A stretch of 64,000 bases of DNA from Proteus vulgaris (GCF_023100685.1 NZ_CP090064.1:2294001-2358000), one strand, 5' to 3'; positions 25,809-37,776 are shown, counted from the stretch's first letter. Notes: a model not told the origin generated them from the sequence alone. A program made the numbers and translations.

Positions 25809-27134
25809 TCAATCGGCTAGCACTAATTGAGGCTTAATCTCTTTGACTTTCGCTAGATATTCTTGTTTGTCTTTGCCTGTTAAACCATCAGCACGAGGTA
25901 ATGTTGCTGTTAATGGATTAACTGCTTGTTGGTTGATCCACAGTTCATAGTGTAAATGAGGCCCTGTAGAACGCCCTGTATTACCTGATAACGCAATTCT
26001 ATCGCCACGTTTAACACGTTGGCCAGGTTTTACTAATAATTGACGTAAATGCATATAACGCGTGGTGTATTGGCTACCATGGCGAATAGCGATAAAGTTA
26101 CCTGCAGCACCGCTATATTTTGCCACAATCACTTCGCCATCTCCTGTTGCTAATACTGGTGTACCTACTGGCATAGCAAAATCGACACCTTTATGAGCAG
26201 CTAAACGTCCTGTAACAGGGTTAATACGACGAGGATTAAATTGAGAAGACACTCTAAATTGCTTGACCGTTGGGAAACGCATAAAACCACGTTCTAATCC
26301 ACCCGCTTGGCTATCGTAAAAACGGCCATCTTCAGCAAGGAACGCATAATAATCTTTACCTGCACTACGTAAACGAACACCAATTAGCTCACTTTGTTCA
26401 GTGCGCCCATCAAGCACTTCACGAGAAAACAGTGCCGCAAATTGGTCACCACTTTGTAATTTTTTAAAGTCTACTTGCCACTGTAATGCTTTAGTAACAG
26501 CACGAGCTTCAGCGTTAGTTAAACCGGCATTTGTTGCACTAACAGAAAAACTGCCTCGAATAACACCTGTCGTTACGCTATTTTTCCATTCCCCTTTTTG
26601 AAACTCTTTTGTTTCTTTAAAACCCGTTTCTGTACGGGTATAAACGCGAGTTTCACGACGAGAAACACCCCAGCTTAATTCTTGCAGTAACCCATTATCA
26701 TCAAGTTCCCAGCTAATTGGTTGCCCAATTTTAAGATTTCTGAGATCTTTATTTTGATTAGAGATAGTTGCGATATCAGCAGAATCAATACCAAACTGAG
26801 TCAGTATTGAACTCAATGAATCCCCACTAGACACAATATAAGTATGAGGAACTTGTGCGACGGTTGTACTTGTATCTGTGCCGTCATCTGCACCAACTAA
26901 GCCTTCGTCTGTAAGTTGATCGCTACTATCAGTGATGATGTCATCGGTATTTTCGCCTTGATTAGCGAGAGGCATTTGAATACTGACAGGGACTTCTCGG
27001 CTTTGTTCATTTTGAAGAACCACTGGCCGCCAAATCGCGACGGCCAATGTTGCTGCAGTTAACGAACCAAGCATGATTTTATGTGGGAGTGGTAAACTTA
27101 AATATACCTGTGCAATGGATTTCTTCTGCTGCAC
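25809..27134 (-). CDS. mepM: Murein DD-endopeptidase MepM
   Basis: Periplasmic zinc endopeptidase that cuts D-Ala-mDAP cross-links to allow insertion of new peptidoglycan. An N-terminal membrane anchor (about 18-34) leads to a LysM-like domain ('HTYIVSSGDSLSSILTQFG', about 97-140). The M23 domain is C-terminal, with zinc ligands in 'HKGVDFA' (His314, Asp318) and 'HLHYELW' (His393, His395). The start is GTG at 27134 behind AAGGAATTAAGAGC. It lies 12 bases after znuA, so Zur probably controls zinc uptake and this zinc enzyme together. Confidence 0.95.
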   Translation of the reverse strand: MQQKKSIAQVYLSLPLPHKIMLGSLTAATLAVAIWRPVVLQNEQSREVPVSIQMPLANQGENTDDIITDSSDQLTDEGLVGADDGTDTSTTVAQVPHTYIVSSGDSLSSILTQFGIDSADIATISNQNKDLRNLKIGQPISWELDDNGLLQELSWGVSRRETRVYTRTETGFKETKEFQKGEWKNSVTTGVIRGSFSVSATNAGLTNAEARAVTKALQWQVDFKKLQSGDQFAALFSREVLDGRTEQSELIGVRLRSAGKDYYAFLAEDGRFYDSQAGGLERGFMRFPTVKQFRVSSQFNPRRINPVTGRLAAHKGVDFAMPVGTPVLATGDGEVIVAKYSGAAGNFIAIRHGSQYTTRYMHLRQLLVKPGQRVKRGDRIALSGNTGRSTGPHLHYELWINQQAVNPLTATLPRADGLTGKDKQEYLAKVKEIKPQLVLAD

Positions 27135-27146
27135 GCTCTTAATTCC

Positions 27147-28091
27147 TTATTGTGTTTCATTCAGGCAGCTCGCATATTGGTTAGCTAGTTGGGTAAGGAA
27201 TTTCACATAGCTCTCTTGAGTTAGAGCAATCCCACTTCCTAGGGGGTCTAATACACCCATTTTAACCCCAGTGCCTTTCGCCACTGTTTCTATTACTGTC
27301 GGCCTAAATTGTGGCTCAGCAAAAATGCAGGTTGCTTTTTGCTCAACCAACTGTGTTCGTATTTGATGTAATTTCTGCGCACCTGGCTGTATTTCAGGGT
27401 TGATAGTAAAATGACCTAATGGCTTTAAATTATAATGTTTTTCGAAGTAGCCATAAGCATCATGAAAGACAAAATAACCCTTATTTCTAACAGGCGACAG
27501 AATATTAACAAGATTCTTATCAGTTTGCTTGAGTTGTTCGCTGAATTTACCTAGGTTTACGTCCAGAAGTTCTTTTTTATCTGGATAAAGTGCAATTAAC
27601 CTTTCATGGATCTGTTTTGCAGACGACAACGCAATCTCTGGTGATAACCAGATGTGCATATTATAATCACCATGAGAATGATGTTCGTGATTTTCCTCAT
27701 GTTTATGCACATTGTCATCATCATCTTTCAATAAAAGCGACTTTATTTCGTCAGTTTCCGCTAAAGCCAACTTATGATTGTCTGTAAGTCTGTTTAATGG
27801 CCTATCTAAAAACACTTCCATATCAGGCCCAACCCATACCATTAGGTCTGCAGAAGTAATTTTTTTCAAATCAGAGGGTTTTAATGCGTAATCATGTGGA
27901 GATGCACCATCCGGTAATAAAACTTCCGTTGGGGTCACCCCGTCAGCGATAGCGGCGGCAATAAACCCGATAGGTCGTATAGAAGTCACCACATCAGCCT
28001 GAACAGAAGCGCTGAATGAACTTATCATCGCTGTCGCTAAAAATGATTTCAATAAAAAACGATGCGCAAATTTGTTGTTTTTATGTAACAT
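27147..28091 (-). CDS. znuA: Zinc ABC transporter substrate-binding protein ZnuA
   Basis: Periplasmic high-affinity zinc-binding protein of ZnuABC. A signal peptide ends near 'SFSASVQA' (about 32). Expected zinc ligands are His66 ('GASPHDYAL'), His146 ('NMHIWLSP') and the later 'FHDAYGYF' histidine. A His/Asp/Glu-rich loop ('HKHEENHEHHSHGDYNMH', about 129-146) is typical of zinc-specific cluster A-I proteins. Divergent from znuCB with a shared Zur box, as in E. coli. Confidence 0.96.
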   Translation of the reverse strand: MLHKNNKFAHRFLLKSFLATAMISSFSASVQADVVTSIRPIGFIAAAIADGVTPTEVLLPDGASPHDYALKPSDLKKITSADLMVWVGPDMEVFLDRPLNRLTDNHKLALAETDEIKSLLLKDDDDNVHKHEENHEHHSHGDYNMHIWLSPEIALSSAKQIHERLIALYPDKKELLDVNLGKFSEQLKQTDKNLVNILSPVRNKGYFVFHDAYGYFEKHYNLKPLGHFTINPEIQPGAQKLHQIRTQLVEQKATCIFAEPQFRPTVIETVAKGTGVKMGVLDPLGSGIALTQESYVKFLTQLANQYASCLNETQ

Positions 28092-28118
28092 AGGAAGAAT
28101 TCTCGTGAATCATCATTG

Positions 28119-28141
28119 GAAATGTTATATTATAACGTTTC
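28119..28141. promoter_or_regulatory. Zur box between znuA and znuCB
   Basis: The 23 bases GAAATGTTATATTATAACGT plus TTC match the enteric Zur consensus GAAATGTTATANTATAACAT plus TTC with one change. Placed between divergent zinc genes. Confidence 0.92.
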
Positions 28142-28165
28142 AATGATTCTGCAAGTGCTAATTTT

Positions 28166-28891
28166 ATGTCTGACTTGATTTGTTTAAAATCGGTTTCTGT
28201 TTCTTTTGGTGAAAGAGAAATTTTAAAAGATATCTCTTTTGATTTAAAAGCAGGCCGTATTCTTACTTTACTTGGCCCTAATGGTGCGGGTAAATCCACG
28301 GTTATCCGTTTAGTTCTTGGATTATTAAATCCAACCTCAGGAAAAGTAGAACGCCATAATACGTTACGTATTGGTTATGTTCCTCAAAAGCTTTATCTTG
28401 ACCCTACAATGCCATTGACAGTTAAGCGCTTTATGACGCTAAAACCCGGTGTACAAGATAAAGATATTCTCCCTGCCCTTGAGCGTGTTAATGCAGCTAA
28501 ATTAATCAATCAACCCATGCAAAAACTGTCTGGTGGTGAATCTCAGCGCGTGTTATTAGCAAGAGCCTTGCTTAATCAACCTCAACTTTTAGTCTTAGAT
28601 GAACCGACTCAAGGTGTTGATGTTAATGGGCAACTGGCCCTTTATGATTTAATTAATCAACTTCGTAATGAATTAGGTTGCGCCATTTTGATGGTTTCTC
28701 ATGATCTTCATTTAGTCATGGCAAAAACAGATGAAGTGCTCTGTTTAAATGGTCATATTTGCTGTTCAGGCACACCAGATGTTGTTTCATCTCACCCAGA
28801 ATTTATTGCTATGTTTGGTAGTCGTGGTGCTGAACAACTAGGTATTTATCGTCATCATCACCAGCATAGTAAGGAGTGTCGTCATGATTGA
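28166..28891 (+). CDS. znuC: Zinc ABC transporter ATPase ZnuC
   Basis: ATPase powering zinc import. Walker A is 'GPNGAGKST' (about 37-45), the signature '[16 protein letters not shown]' (about 124-139) and Walker B '[12 protein letters not shown]'. The switch histidine is in 'MVSHDLH'. The C-terminal tail is His-rich ('[14 protein letters not shown]'), typical of zinc transporters. It overlaps znuB by 8 bases. Controlled by the Zur box just upstream. Confidence 0.96.
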   Translation: MSDLICLKSVSVSFGEREILKDISFDLKAGRILTLLGPNGAGKSTVIRLVLGLLNPTSGKVERHNTLRIGYVPQKLYLDPTMPLTVKRFMTLKPGVQDKDILPALERVNAAKLINQPMQKLSGGESQRVLLARALLNQPQLLVLDEPTQGVDVNGQLALYDLINQLRNELGCAILMVSHDLHLVMAKTDEVLCLNGHICCSGTPDVVSSHPEFIAMFGSRGAEQLGIYRHHHQHSKECRHD

Positions 28892-29669
28892 GTTGCTGTT
28901 ACCGGGTTGGATTGCCGGTATGCTCTTAGCAATGGCGGCAGGCCCTCTGGGCTCTTTTGTCGTTTGGCGTCGTATGTCTTATTTTGGTGATACCTTAGCT
29001 CATGCCTCACTACTTGGTGTTGCTTTTGGTTTGCTATTTAATATTGAGCCTTTTTATGCCGTTATTGCCGTCACACTTCTTTTAGCTATTTTATTAGTAT
29101 GGTTAGAATTAAAACCACAACTTTCTGTTGATACCCTTTTAGGGATCATGGCACACAGTGCGCTTTCTTTAGGGCTTGTGGTTGTTAGTTTAATGTCCAA
29201 TGTACGCGTTGATTTAATGGCTTACCTATTTGGTGATTTACTTTCTGTAAACTATCAAGACGTTATCAGTATCTTTATTGGCGTTGTGATTGTTTTATTT
29301 GTGATTATCCGTTCATGGCGTCCATTGCTTTCTATGACTATTAATCAAGATATGGCCTTTGTTGATGGCGTAAATATTCAGAGAGAACGCTTAAAGCTAA
29401 TGATGATCACCGCACTAACCATTGGTTTAGCCATGAAGTTTGTTGGAGCATTAATTATCACCTCACTGCTCATTATCCCTGCCGCAACGGCGCGTCGTTT
29501 TGCTCGTTCACCAGAACAAATGGCTGTGATCGCAATCGCTGTTGGTATGCTGGCAATTACTGGCGGTTTAACCTTCTCTGCTTTCTATGACACTCCTGCA
29601 GGCCCTTCTGTTGTTTTAGCGGCGAGTTGCCTATTTATCTTGAGTTTATTTGCACCCACTAAACAGTAA
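28884..29669 (+). CDS. znuB: Zinc ABC transporter permease ZnuB
   Basis: Inner-membrane permease of ZnuABC, ABC-3 family, with about eight hydrophobic helices. '[30 protein letters not shown]' near the N-terminus is the family hallmark, as is '[23 protein letters not shown]'. The start lies inside znuC behind AAGGAG, so translation is coupled. Length is 261, as in E. coli. Confidence 0.96.
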   Translation: MIELLLPGWIAGMLLAMAAGPLGSFVVWRRMSYFGDTLAHASLLGVAFGLLFNIEPFYAVIAVTLLLAILLVWLELKPQLSVDTLLGIMAHSALSLGLVVVSLMSNVRVDLMAYLFGDLLSVNYQDVISIFIGVVIVLFVIIRSWRPLLSMTINQDMAFVDGVNIQRERLKLMMITALTIGLAMKFVGALIITSLLIIPAATARRFARSPEQMAVIAIAVGMLAITGGLTFSAFYDTPAGPSVVLAASCLFILSLFAPTKQ

Positions 29670-29692
29670 TCAAATAATCCAAATTTAATACA

Positions 29693-29736
29693 AAAATAAC
29701 CCTTGATGAAATGACTCCATCAAGGGTTATTTTTTA
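29693..29736 (+). terminator. Bidirectional terminator between znuCB and ruvAB
   Basis: A 16-base stem, AAAATAACCCTTGATG/CATCAAGGGTTATTTT, between convergent operons. Confidence 0.9.
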
Positions 29737-29762
29737 TTTATGATAAATGGCAGAACGTAAAT

Positions 29763-30770
29763 TTAGTCTTCTACGATACGATTAAAATGGCGATAGGCAT
29801 GGTTAGTGGCAACCCGGCCTCTTGGTGTGCGCTGAATAAACCCTTGTTGAATTAAATAAGGCTCTAACACATCTTCTATAGTTTCACGCTCTTCACCAAT
29901 AGCTGCCGCAAGGTTATCTAATCCTACTGGGCCACCCATAAATTTATCAATAATGGCAAAAAGAAGTTTGCGATCTAAATAGTCAAAACCCGCAGCATCC
30001 ACATTTAACATATCAAGCGCTTTAGAGGCAGTATCCTCATCGATGGCTCCATTACCTTTAACCTGTGCAAAGTCTCGTACTCGGCGTAATAATCGGTTAG
30101 TAATACGTGGTGTACCTCGTGAGCGCATTGCTATTTGACGCGCACCTTCATCTGTCATCTCTAATCCCATAAAGCTGGCGCTGCGAGAGACAATGTGTTG
30201 GAGATCGTCAACATTATAAAACTCAAGGCGTTGAACAATACCAAAACGGTCACGCAAAGGTGATGTTAAAGAGCCAGCTCTTGTGGTTGCTCCCACTAAA
30301 GTAAATGGCGGTAGATCAATTTTAATTGAACGTGCGGCAGGCCCTTCACCAATCATAATATCAAGCTGGTAATCTTCCATCGCAGGATAAAGGATTTCTT
30401 CAACAACCGGGGAAAGTCGATGAATTTCATCAATAAACAGTACGTCATGAGGCTCAAGGTTAGTTAGCATCGCGGCTAAATCTCCTGCTTTTTCAAGTAC
30501 AGGGCCTGATGTCGTACGCAAGTTAACCCCCATTTCATTAGCAATGATATTTGCCAATGTAGTTTTGCCTAATCCAGGAGGGCCAAAAATAAGCAAATGG
30601 TCGAGTGCATCATGACGTAATTTAGCCGCCTGAATAAAAATCTCCATCTGTTCACGAACTTGTGGTTGCCCAACATATTCGGCAAGAGATTTAGGGCGAA
30701 TAGCCCTATCTATTATTTCTTCTTCAGGTTGTTGAATTTCTGCTGAAATCAGGCGATCTGCTTCAATCAC
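29763..30770 (-). CDS. ruvB: Holliday junction branch migration ATPase RuvB
   Basis: AAA+ hexameric motor that, with RuvA, drives branch migration at Holliday junctions. Walker A is '[14 protein letters not shown]' (about 59-72), Walker B 'LFIDEIHRL' and sensor 1 '[18 protein letters not shown]'. The C-terminal winged helix ends '[16 protein letters not shown]'. The start is GTG at 30770 with GGAG upstream, matching the E. coli N-terminus [10 protein letters not shown]. Twelve bases after ruvA. Confidence 0.98.
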   Translation of the reverse strand: MIEADRLISAEIQQPEEEIIDRAIRPKSLAEYVGQPQVREQMEIFIQAAKLRHDALDHLLIFGPPGLGKTTLANIIANEMGVNLRTTSGPVLEKAGDLAAMLTNLEPHDVLFIDEIHRLSPVVEEILYPAMEDYQLDIMIGEGPAARSIKIDLPPFTLVGATTRAGSLTSPLRDRFGIVQRLEFYNVDDLQHIVSRSASFMGLEMTDEGARQIAMRSRGTPRITNRLLRRVRDFAQVKGNGAIDEDTASKALDMLNVDAAGFDYLDRKLLFAIIDKFMGGPVGLDNLAAAIGEERETIEDVLEPYLIQQGFIQRTPRGRVATNHAYRHFNRIVED

Positions 30771-30782
30771 AATGTGTTACTC

Positions 30783-31403
30783 CTAAATAGCCGCGCGCAA
30801 TGCTTCTTTGATAAGCGTTTCACTATCTGAACCCAGTTTTGCTACTTTACTGATCATTTTTGCTGCTTCTTGTGGTTTATAGCCCAATGCGATTAATGCA
30901 GCAGAAGCTTCAGCTTCAATATCAGCCGCTTTTGGCGCTTTAGGTGAAGCACTTTCTGGTAATTCAATATCGCTATTTTCGAATAAATCACCATTAAGAC
31001 CCTTGAAGCGGTCTTTCATTTCAACCACTAAACGTTCTGCTGTTTTCTTACCCACGCCGGGTAATTTTACTAATGAAGAGATAGATTCATTTTCAATCGC
31101 TGTCACAAATTGGCGAGCCGACATACCCGATAAAATAGCGAGTGCCAGTTTCGGGCCGACGCCATTGACTTTAATTAATTCACGAAAGAGTGCGCGCTCT
31201 TGTTTTTGGTTAAAACCATAAAGTAATTGAGCATCTTCACGTACGATAAATTGCGTATAGATAATGGCTTCTTGGCCAATATCGGGCAGTTCATAAAAAC
31301 AGGTCATTGGCATATTAATTTCATAACCTACACCATTACCTGCCTCGATCAGCACCACTGGCGGCTGTTTTTCAAGAATAATTCCTCTGATACGACCTAT
31401 CAC
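30783..31403 (-). CDS. ruvA: Holliday junction DNA-binding subunit RuvA
   Basis: Tetrameric protein that holds the four-way junction and loads RuvB. The N-terminal OB fold is '[28 protein letters not shown]'. Two helix-hairpin-helix motifs lie around '[16 protein letters not shown]' and '[19 protein letters not shown]'. The C-terminal RuvB-binding domain ends '[17 protein letters not shown]'. The start is GTG at 31403 with GGAGG 7 bases upstream. A LexA box lies about 50 bases upstream, so ruvAB should be SOS-induced. Confidence 0.98.
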   Translation of the reverse strand: MIGRIRGIILEKQPPVVLIEAGNGVGYEINMPMTCFYELPDIGQEAIIYTQFIVREDAQLLYGFNQKQERALFRELIKVNGVGPKLALAILSGMSARQFVTAIENESISSLVKLPGVGKKTAERLVVEMKDRFKGLNGDLFENSDIELPESASPKAPKAADIEAEASAALIALGYKPQEAAKMISKVAKLGSDSETLIKEALRAAI

Positions 31404-31445
31404 CCTAACGCCTCCGCAAATATATTTACGCCAAGTTTATAACAT

Positions 31446-31470
31446 AAAAAAAGCTGGACGTATATCCAGC
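31446..31470 (-). promoter_or_regulatory. LexA (SOS) box of ruvAB, also shaped like the ruvC terminator
   Basis: Palindrome GCTGGATATACGTCCAGC on the minus strand fits the CTGG-N8-CCAG form that I recall for the E. coli ruvAB SOS box. It is followed on that strand by seven T, so the RNA copy would form a terminator for ruvC, whose stop lies 37 bases upstream. Confidence 0.75.
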
Positions 31471-31506
31471 CTGTGAAAAACCAAAGACATTTACCAAGAT
31501 AACAAC

Positions 31507-32028
31507 TTATCTTAATCTACCTCGCGTTAAAACTAATCGAGGATCACCCACACGTAATAAATTTTGGTTAAAGTGGCAATGTGTGATAGCAATTGCTAAG
31601 GCATCGGCGGCATCTGATTGTGGTGCGGCAGATAGCTTTAATATTGAACGCACCATATGTTGCACTTGGCTTTTTTCGGCAGCACCTGTACCCACAACCG
31701 TTTGTTTAACCTGGCGAGCCGCATATTCAAAAACAGGTAAATCGTTATTTACCGCAGCCAATATCGCCACACCTCGTGCTTGCCCTAGTTTTAATGCAGA
31801 ATCCGCATTTTTAGCCATAAACACTTGTTCAACCGCAAACACATCTGGCGAAAATTGCGTAATTATTTCGCTAACACCTGCATAAATACGTTTAAGTCGA
31901 TTAGGAAGGTCGGGAACTTGTGTGCGAATGCAACCGCTTCCCAAATAGATAAGTTGTCGCCCTTGTTGTCGAATTACACCGTAGCCTGTAACGCGCGAAC
32001 CGGGGTCTATACCTAGAATGATAGCCAT
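31507..32028 (-). CDS. ruvC: Holliday junction resolvase RuvC
   Basis: Dimeric endonuclease that resolves Holliday junctions loaded with RuvAB. The RNase H-like fold has catalytic Asp7 in '[14 protein letters not shown]', Glu66 in '[19 protein letters not shown]', and the aspartate pair in '[17 protein letters not shown]' (about 138 and 141). The frame runs to 32103, but AGGA 7 bases before the ATG at 32028 and the exact E. coli N-terminus fix the start (173 aa). Not in one operon with ruvAB; a terminator/SOS box lies between. Confidence 0.97.
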   Translation of the reverse strand: MAIILGIDPGSRVTGYGVIRQQGRQLIYLGSGCIRTQVPDLPNRLKRIYAGVSEIITQFSPDVFAVEQVFMAKNADSALKLGQARGVAILAAVNNDLPVFEYAARQVKQTVVGTGAAEKSQVQHMVRSILKLSAAPQSDAADALAIAITHCHFNQNLLRVGDPRLVLTRGRLR

Positions 32029-32153
32029 ATCAATTCCTGTTGCCGATATGGTCGATGGCGAGAGAAAAGAGCAAAAAAATCTGCTCTGCTCTTCTCTTCG
32101 CACTTTTTAATAACAGCAATCAACACTGTTATTTTCGATAAACGTTAGAACGA

Positions 32154-32909
32154 TTACAGGATATCTTCCAGTTGTTTTGCAACTTCATCAGAGATATCAC
32201 CGTTGTGATACACTTCTTGCACATCATCACTGTCTTCTAACATATCAATAAGACGCATTAATTTTGGTGCTGTTTCAATATCCAATTCTGCTTTTGTTGA
32301 TGGGATCATGGAAACTTCTGCTGATTCCGCAACAAAACCTGCCGCATCCATCGCATCTTTCACTTCACCAAACGACTCTGGTGTGGTGTAAACATCAATA
32401 GCGCCATCATCATAAGTTTCAACGTCATCCGCACCCGCTTCTAACGCAGCTTCCATAACCGCATCTTCATCAACACCTGGTGCGTAAGAAATGACGCCTT
32501 TTTTGGTGAAAAGATAAGAAACTGAACCATCTGTTCCTAAGTTACCACCTGTTTTGGTAAATGCATGGCGAACATCGGAAACAGTACGGTTACGATTATC
32601 ACTTAAGCATTCAACCATCACAGCAGTACCTGCTGGGCCATAGCCTTCATAGATGATAGTTTCCATATTATCGTTATCATCATTACCCACACCGCGTGCA
32701 ATTGCACGGTTCAAGGTGTCACGAGTCATGTTGTTCGATAATGCTTTATCAACTGCCGCACGTAAACGCGGGTTAGTTGCAGGATCACCACCACCTAAAC
32801 GTGCTGCTGTAACCAATTCACGGATGATTTTAGTGAAAATTTTACCGCGTTTCGCATCTTGCGCTGCTTTACGGTGTTTTGTATTGGCCCATTTACTATG
32901 ACCTGCCAT
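32154..32909 (-). CDS. yebC: YebC/PmpR-family protein
   Basis: TACO1/YebC-family protein of 251 residues. Family members bind DNA as regulators in some species. More recent work links them to relief of ribosome stalling at proline-rich sequences. The conserved N-terminus is '[27 protein letters not shown]', followed by '[25 protein letters not shown]' (about 84-108). The acidic C-terminus ends '[11 protein letters not shown]'. It lies between nudB and ruvC, as in E. coli, 27 bases after nudB on the same strand. Confidence 0.95.
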   Translation of the reverse strand: MAGHSKWANTKHRKAAQDAKRGKIFTKIIRELVTAARLGGGDPATNPRLRAAVDKALSNNMTRDTLNRAIARGVGNDDNDNMETIIYEGYGPAGTAVMVECLSDNRNRTVSDVRHAFTKTGGNLGTDGSVSYLFTKKGVISYAPGVDEDAVMEAALEAGADDVETYDDGAIDVYTTPESFGEVKDAMDAAGFVAESAEVSMIPSTKAELDIETAPKLMRLIDMLEDSDDVQEVYHNGDISDEVAKQLEDIL

Positions 32910-32936
32910 GAAATATCTCCAAACGTGGTCTAATCA

Positions 32937-33371
32937 TTAAATAACAAATTCTTCAATCGCTTGCTGATTACTGGCGGATTTTGTTAATTTTGCCGCCAGT
33001 GGCGCGTCTAGCCATTGGTATTGCGAATGCTCAGTTAGCACAAGCTCTCGCTCTGCGGGCAGTGCTAATGTAAACCAATGTTCCTGACAATGTGTCACAT
33101 CGGGTGCATAACGATGCCGAAAATGTGCAAAAATCTCAAAAAGAATTGAGCGATGGCAATCCACCAACTCAAGATTTTCTTTTATGATATCAATTCCAAC
33201 TTCTTCTTGCACTTCGCGCAACGCCGTTTGAAAAGGCATTTCTTCCGCTTCTAAACTACCAGTCACAGATTGCCAGAAATCAGGATCATCTCGACGCTTT
33301 AGCATAAGCACCCGTTTGGTCTCTTTTGCATAAATAACAACTAAAACGGATATCGGGCGCTTATATTTCAT
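32937..33371 (-). CDS. nudB: Dihydroneopterin triphosphate diphosphatase NudB
   Basis: Nudix hydrolase that removes pyrophosphate from 7,8-dihydroneopterin triphosphate, the first committed step of folate synthesis. The Nudix box runs from 'GSLEAEEMPFQTALREVQEE' to 'VGI' (about 37-59) with the REVQEE glutamates. The N-terminal 'KRPISVLVVIYAKETKRVLMLKRRDDPDFWQSVTG' and the YAPDVTH region match E. coli. It sits 3 bases after aspS, so it is co-transcribed and probably translationally coupled. Confidence 0.94.
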   Translation of the reverse strand: MKYKRPISVLVVIYAKETKRVLMLKRRDDPDFWQSVTGSLEAEEMPFQTALREVQEEVGIDIIKENLELVDCHRSILFEIFAHFRHRYAPDVTHCQEHWFTLALPAERELVLTEHSQYQWLDAPLAAKLTKSASNQQAIEEFVI

Positions 33372-33374
33372 TAT

Positions 33375-35159
33375 TTACTCTTTATCTTCGCTAACTTCTT
33401 TTTGAGTTACTGCAATTGCTAGTTCTTTTAAAGAATCAGCATTAGCAAAACTCGGTGCGTTAGTCATTAAACACGCTGCAGCTGTTGTTTTAGGGAATGC
33501 AATAACATCACGGATATTATCAGTCCCTGTTAACAACATCACTAAACGGTCTAAACCAAAAGCTAAACCTGCATGTGGTGGTGTACCAAATTTAAGTGCA
33601 TCTAATAAGAAACCGAATTTCTCTTGTTGCTCATCTGGCGAAATACCTAAAATGCTAAATACCGCTTGTTGCATTTCATTACGGTGAATACGTACAGAGC
33701 CACCACCTACTTCATAACCGTTGATAACCATATCATACGCATTTGCTACCGCACCCACTGGATGTGCTGTCAGCTCAACAGGTGATAAGTCTTTTGGTGA
33801 AGTAAATGGATGGTGCATTGCACTTAAACTCCCCGTTTCTTCATCTTCTTCAAACATTGGGAAGTCAATAACCCATAATGGTTTCCATGCATTTAAGTCT
33901 GTCAGTTCAAGATCACGACCCACTTTCAAACGCAGAGCACCCATTGCATCACTCATAGTGCCTTTACGGCCTGCACCAAAGAAGATTAAATCACCATCAG
34001 TTGCACCTGTTGTTTCTAAAATGGCGTTAACAACATCATTAGTCAGGAATTTAGCAATTGGGCTTTGTACACCTTCAATGCCTTTAGCACTTTCGTTGAC
34101 TTTCATCCACGCAAGGCCTTTAGCGCCGTAAATACCAACAAATTGTGTATACTCATCGATATTTTTACGGGTTAATGATGCGCCACCTGGCACACGCAGT
34201 GCGATAACACGGCATTTCTCATCATTAGCGGCTTGAGCAAATACACTGAACTCAACATCTTTGACTAAATCAGCAATGTCTTTGAGTTCCATTGGGTTAC
34301 GTAAATCAGGTTTGTCTGAACCATAACGACGCATTGCTTCAGCAAAGGTCATGACAGGGAACGCACCTAAATCAACATTAAGAATATCCAACCATAATGC
34401 GTGGATCATACGCTCCATCACTTCGCGCACTTGATCTGCACTCATGAAAGAGGTTTCAACATCGATTTGTGTAAATTCAGGCTGACGGTCGGCACGTAAG
34501 TCTTCATCACGGAAGCATTTTACGATTTGATAATAACGGTCAAAGCCAGACATCATTAACAGCTGTTTAAAAAGCTGTGGTGATTGTGGTAATGCGTAGA
34601 ATTTACCTTTGTGTACACGACTTGGTACTAAATAGTCACGCGCCCCTTCTGGTGTCGCTTTTGTCAGCATTGGAGTTTCAACATCAAGGAAACCTTCACC
34701 ATCCATAAAACGGCGAACAAAGCTTGTGATTTTAGCTCGGGTTTTTAAGCGATCAGACATTTCAGGGCGACGCAGGTCTAAATAACGATAAGTTAAACGA
34801 CGCTCTTCAGTATTTGTTTGATTACTATCTAACGGTAATGGCTCTGAACGGTTAAAAATAGACAGAGATTCTGCCGCTAACTCAATTTCACCTGTTGCCA
34901 TATTTTTGTTAATTTGGCTATCAGGACGAGCGCGTACTGTTCCTGTGACTTGAATACAAAATTCATTACGCAGTTCTGATGCCTGAGAAAATGCCTCTTT
35001 CTGCTCTGGGTCAAAGAAAACTTGAACAATACCTTCGCGATCTCGCATATCAATAAAGATAAGTCCACCTAAGTCACGGCGACGGTTAACCCAACCACAA
35101 AGAGTCACTTTTTGGCCCACATGGGCACTATTCAACTGCCCACAATAATTAGTACGCAT
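33375..35159 (-). CDS. aspS: Aspartyl-tRNA synthetase
   Basis: Class II aminoacyl-tRNA synthetase charging tRNA-Asp. The N-terminal OB-fold anticodon-binding domain (about 1-105) includes '[22 protein letters not shown]'. Catalytic motif 2 is '[23 protein letters not shown]' and motif 3 '[15 protein letters not shown]' near the C-terminus. A GAD insertion domain (about 290-420) is typical of bacterial AspRS. Length is 594 against 590 in E. coli. AAAGGATATTGT precedes the ATG. It heads the aspS-nudB-yebC cluster. Confidence 0.98.
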   Translation of the reverse strand: MRTNYCGQLNSAHVGQKVTLCGWVNRRRDLGGLIFIDMRDREGIVQVFFDPEQKEAFSQASELRNEFCIQVTGTVRARPDSQINKNMATGEIELAAESLSIFNRSEPLPLDSNQTNTEERRLTYRYLDLRRPEMSDRLKTRAKITSFVRRFMDGEGFLDVETPMLTKATPEGARDYLVPSRVHKGKFYALPQSPQLFKQLLMMSGFDRYYQIVKCFRDEDLRADRQPEFTQIDVETSFMSADQVREVMERMIHALWLDILNVDLGAFPVMTFAEAMRRYGSDKPDLRNPMELKDIADLVKDVEFSVFAQAANDEKCRVIALRVPGGASLTRKNIDEYTQFVGIYGAKGLAWMKVNESAKGIEGVQSPIAKFLTNDVVNAILETTGATDGDLIFFGAGRKGTMSDAMGALRLKVGRDLELTDLNAWKPLWVIDFPMFEEDEETGSLSAMHHPFTSPKDLSPVELTAHPVGAVANAYDMVINGYEVGGGSVRIHRNEMQQAVFSILGISPDEQQEKFGFLLDALKFGTPPHAGLAFGLDRLVMLLTGTDNIRDVIAFPKTTAAACLMTNAPSFANADSLKELAIAVTQKEVSEDKE

Positions 35160-35425
35160 ACAATATCCTTTTACTCAGCTTGTTGTGCTTTCTGCTGCGG
35201 AAATTTTGGCAATAGTCTTTTTCGAGTAGTGTCAAAAAAAAGGCAGACATTATAACGAAAATTCTTCCTAGAGATAAGAGTATAGACCTAGTTTATATGA
35301 TACATCTTTTCAAGGATTTGCTAATCCCCAAACAATTAATTAATAATAATTATTTATAGCGACAGAAGTCGCTTTGAGGTTTATCATTAAATTCGCCGTT
35401 TTTTGGCTTTGGCAATGGAGAAAAG

Positions 35426-35824
35426 ATGGTTAGCTCGCTTTATATCGTACTGGGCGCACTATTATTGATTAAATTGTCCCTCAATGTCGTAAAACTCAGA
35501 ACACAATATCGGGTTGCTTATGGTGATGGTGGCTTTTATGAATTACAAACAGCCATCCGTGTTCACGGCAATGCGGTAGAATATATTCCTATTTCTATGA
35601 TCTTATTGCTGGTCATGGAAATGAATGGTGCTTTTGTTTGGATGGTACACATCTGTGGCTCAATTTTAATCGCAGGTCGCTTCTTACACTCTTATGGATT
35701 AAAACACCGTGAACTTCGCTGGCGTCGTTCAGGCATGGCCGCCACTTACTTATCAATGGTATTGATGATCATTGCTAATATTTATTTCCTTCCTTGGATT
35801 CAAATCTTTTCCTTTTATTACTAA
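35426..35824 (+). CDS. yecN: MAPEG-family membrane protein YecN
   Basis: Small inner-membrane protein (132 aa) of the MAPEG family, related to membrane glutathione transferases. It has about four hydrophobic helices and the conserved 'AIRVHGNAVEYIPISMILLL' (about 42-61), where the RxHxNxxE pattern would contact glutathione in active members. It resembles E. coli YecN. GGAG precedes the ATG. It lies between aspS and cmoA, as in E. coli, without the yecD/yecE genes. Catalytic activity is not established for YecN. Confidence 0.9.
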   Translation: MVSSLYIVLGALLLIKLSLNVVKLRTQYRVAYGDGGFYELQTAIRVHGNAVEYIPISMILLLVMEMNGAFVWMVHICGSILIAGRFLHSYGLKHRELRWRRSGMAATYLSMVLMIIANIYFLPWIQIFSFYY

Positions 35825-35948
35825 GTCCTCGTGGGAATAACATGATCATCCATGATCAAAACCGACATCCTTGCTGTTGTGTCTAATAACGGCAAGGTAT
35901 CAAAAAGGTTTATTTATTTTTTCCAATTTCTTTCTAAATAATGCAACT

Positions 35949-36763
<815 letters not shown>

Positions 36764-36764
<1 letters not shown>

Positions 36765-37738
36765 TGATTAATTTTGGTTCGTTCTATCAACTTATTGCGC
36801 AAGATGAGCGCTTATTTCATTGGTTAGATACATTACCTGCTCAATTATCAGAATGGCGCTCAAACGCGTTACACGGTCACTTTTCCTCATGGGAAAGAAT
36901 GCTCGATGGTTTGCCTGAAATAACCCCTACTGAGCTTGACTTAAAAAATGGAGTGATTGCCAATAAAACACCTACATTAAGTGCCGGCGAACAACTAGGT
37001 TTAAATAATATTCTGAAATCCTTAATGCCATGGCGAAAAGGCCCTTTCTCTCTTTATGGGGTCGATATTGATACAGAGTGGCGTTCAGATTGGAAATGGG
37101 ATCGTGTTTTACCTCACCTTTCCCCTCTTGAAGGCCGTTTAGTGTTGGATGTAGGTTGTGGCAGTGGCTATCACATGTGGCGAATGTTAGGTGAAGGTGC
37201 TGAGTTTGTTGTGGGGATCGACCCTACTCAACTTTTCTTATGCCAATTTGAAGCCGTCAGAAAATTATTAGGGAATGATCAACGTGCACATTTAATTCCT
37301 GTTGGTATTGAACAAATGCCAGAATTAAAAGCCTTTGATACCGTATTCTCAATGGGTGTACTTTATCATCGTCGTTCACCGCTTGATCATTTATGGCAAT
37401 TAAAAAATCAATTGGTTTCAGGCGGTGAATTAGTATTAGAAAGCCTCGTTGTTGATGGTGATGAATTTCAATGTCTGATCCCTGGTGAACGTTATGCACA
37501 AATGCGTAACGTGTATTTTATTCCATCGGCAAAAATGCTAAAAGTTTGGTTAGAGAAATGTGGTTTTAAAGATGTACGCATTGTCGATGAAAACACAACC
37601 TCTCTGGATGAACAACGTAAAACAGATTGGATGATAACGGATTCATTAGATGCATTCTTAGATGCTGACGATAAAACAAAAACAGTTGAAGGTTATCCAG
37701 CACCTAAGCGTGCAATATTAATTGCAACTAAGCCTTAA
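36764..37738 (+). CDS. cmoB: tRNA U34 carboxymethyltransferase CmoB
   Basis: Transfers the carboxymethyl group of carboxy-SAM to 5-hydroxyuridine at tRNA position 34, so that one tRNA reads all four codons of a box. The Rossmann fold motif is '[21 protein letters not shown]' (about 125-145). '[20 protein letters not shown]' precedes it, as in E. coli. The 324 residues match the family. Translation is coupled to cmoA through a TAATG overlap. A terminator follows. Confidence 0.96.
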
Positions 37739-37776
37739 ATTTGATTTATTTTAAGTGTGCTACAAATAATCATTAT

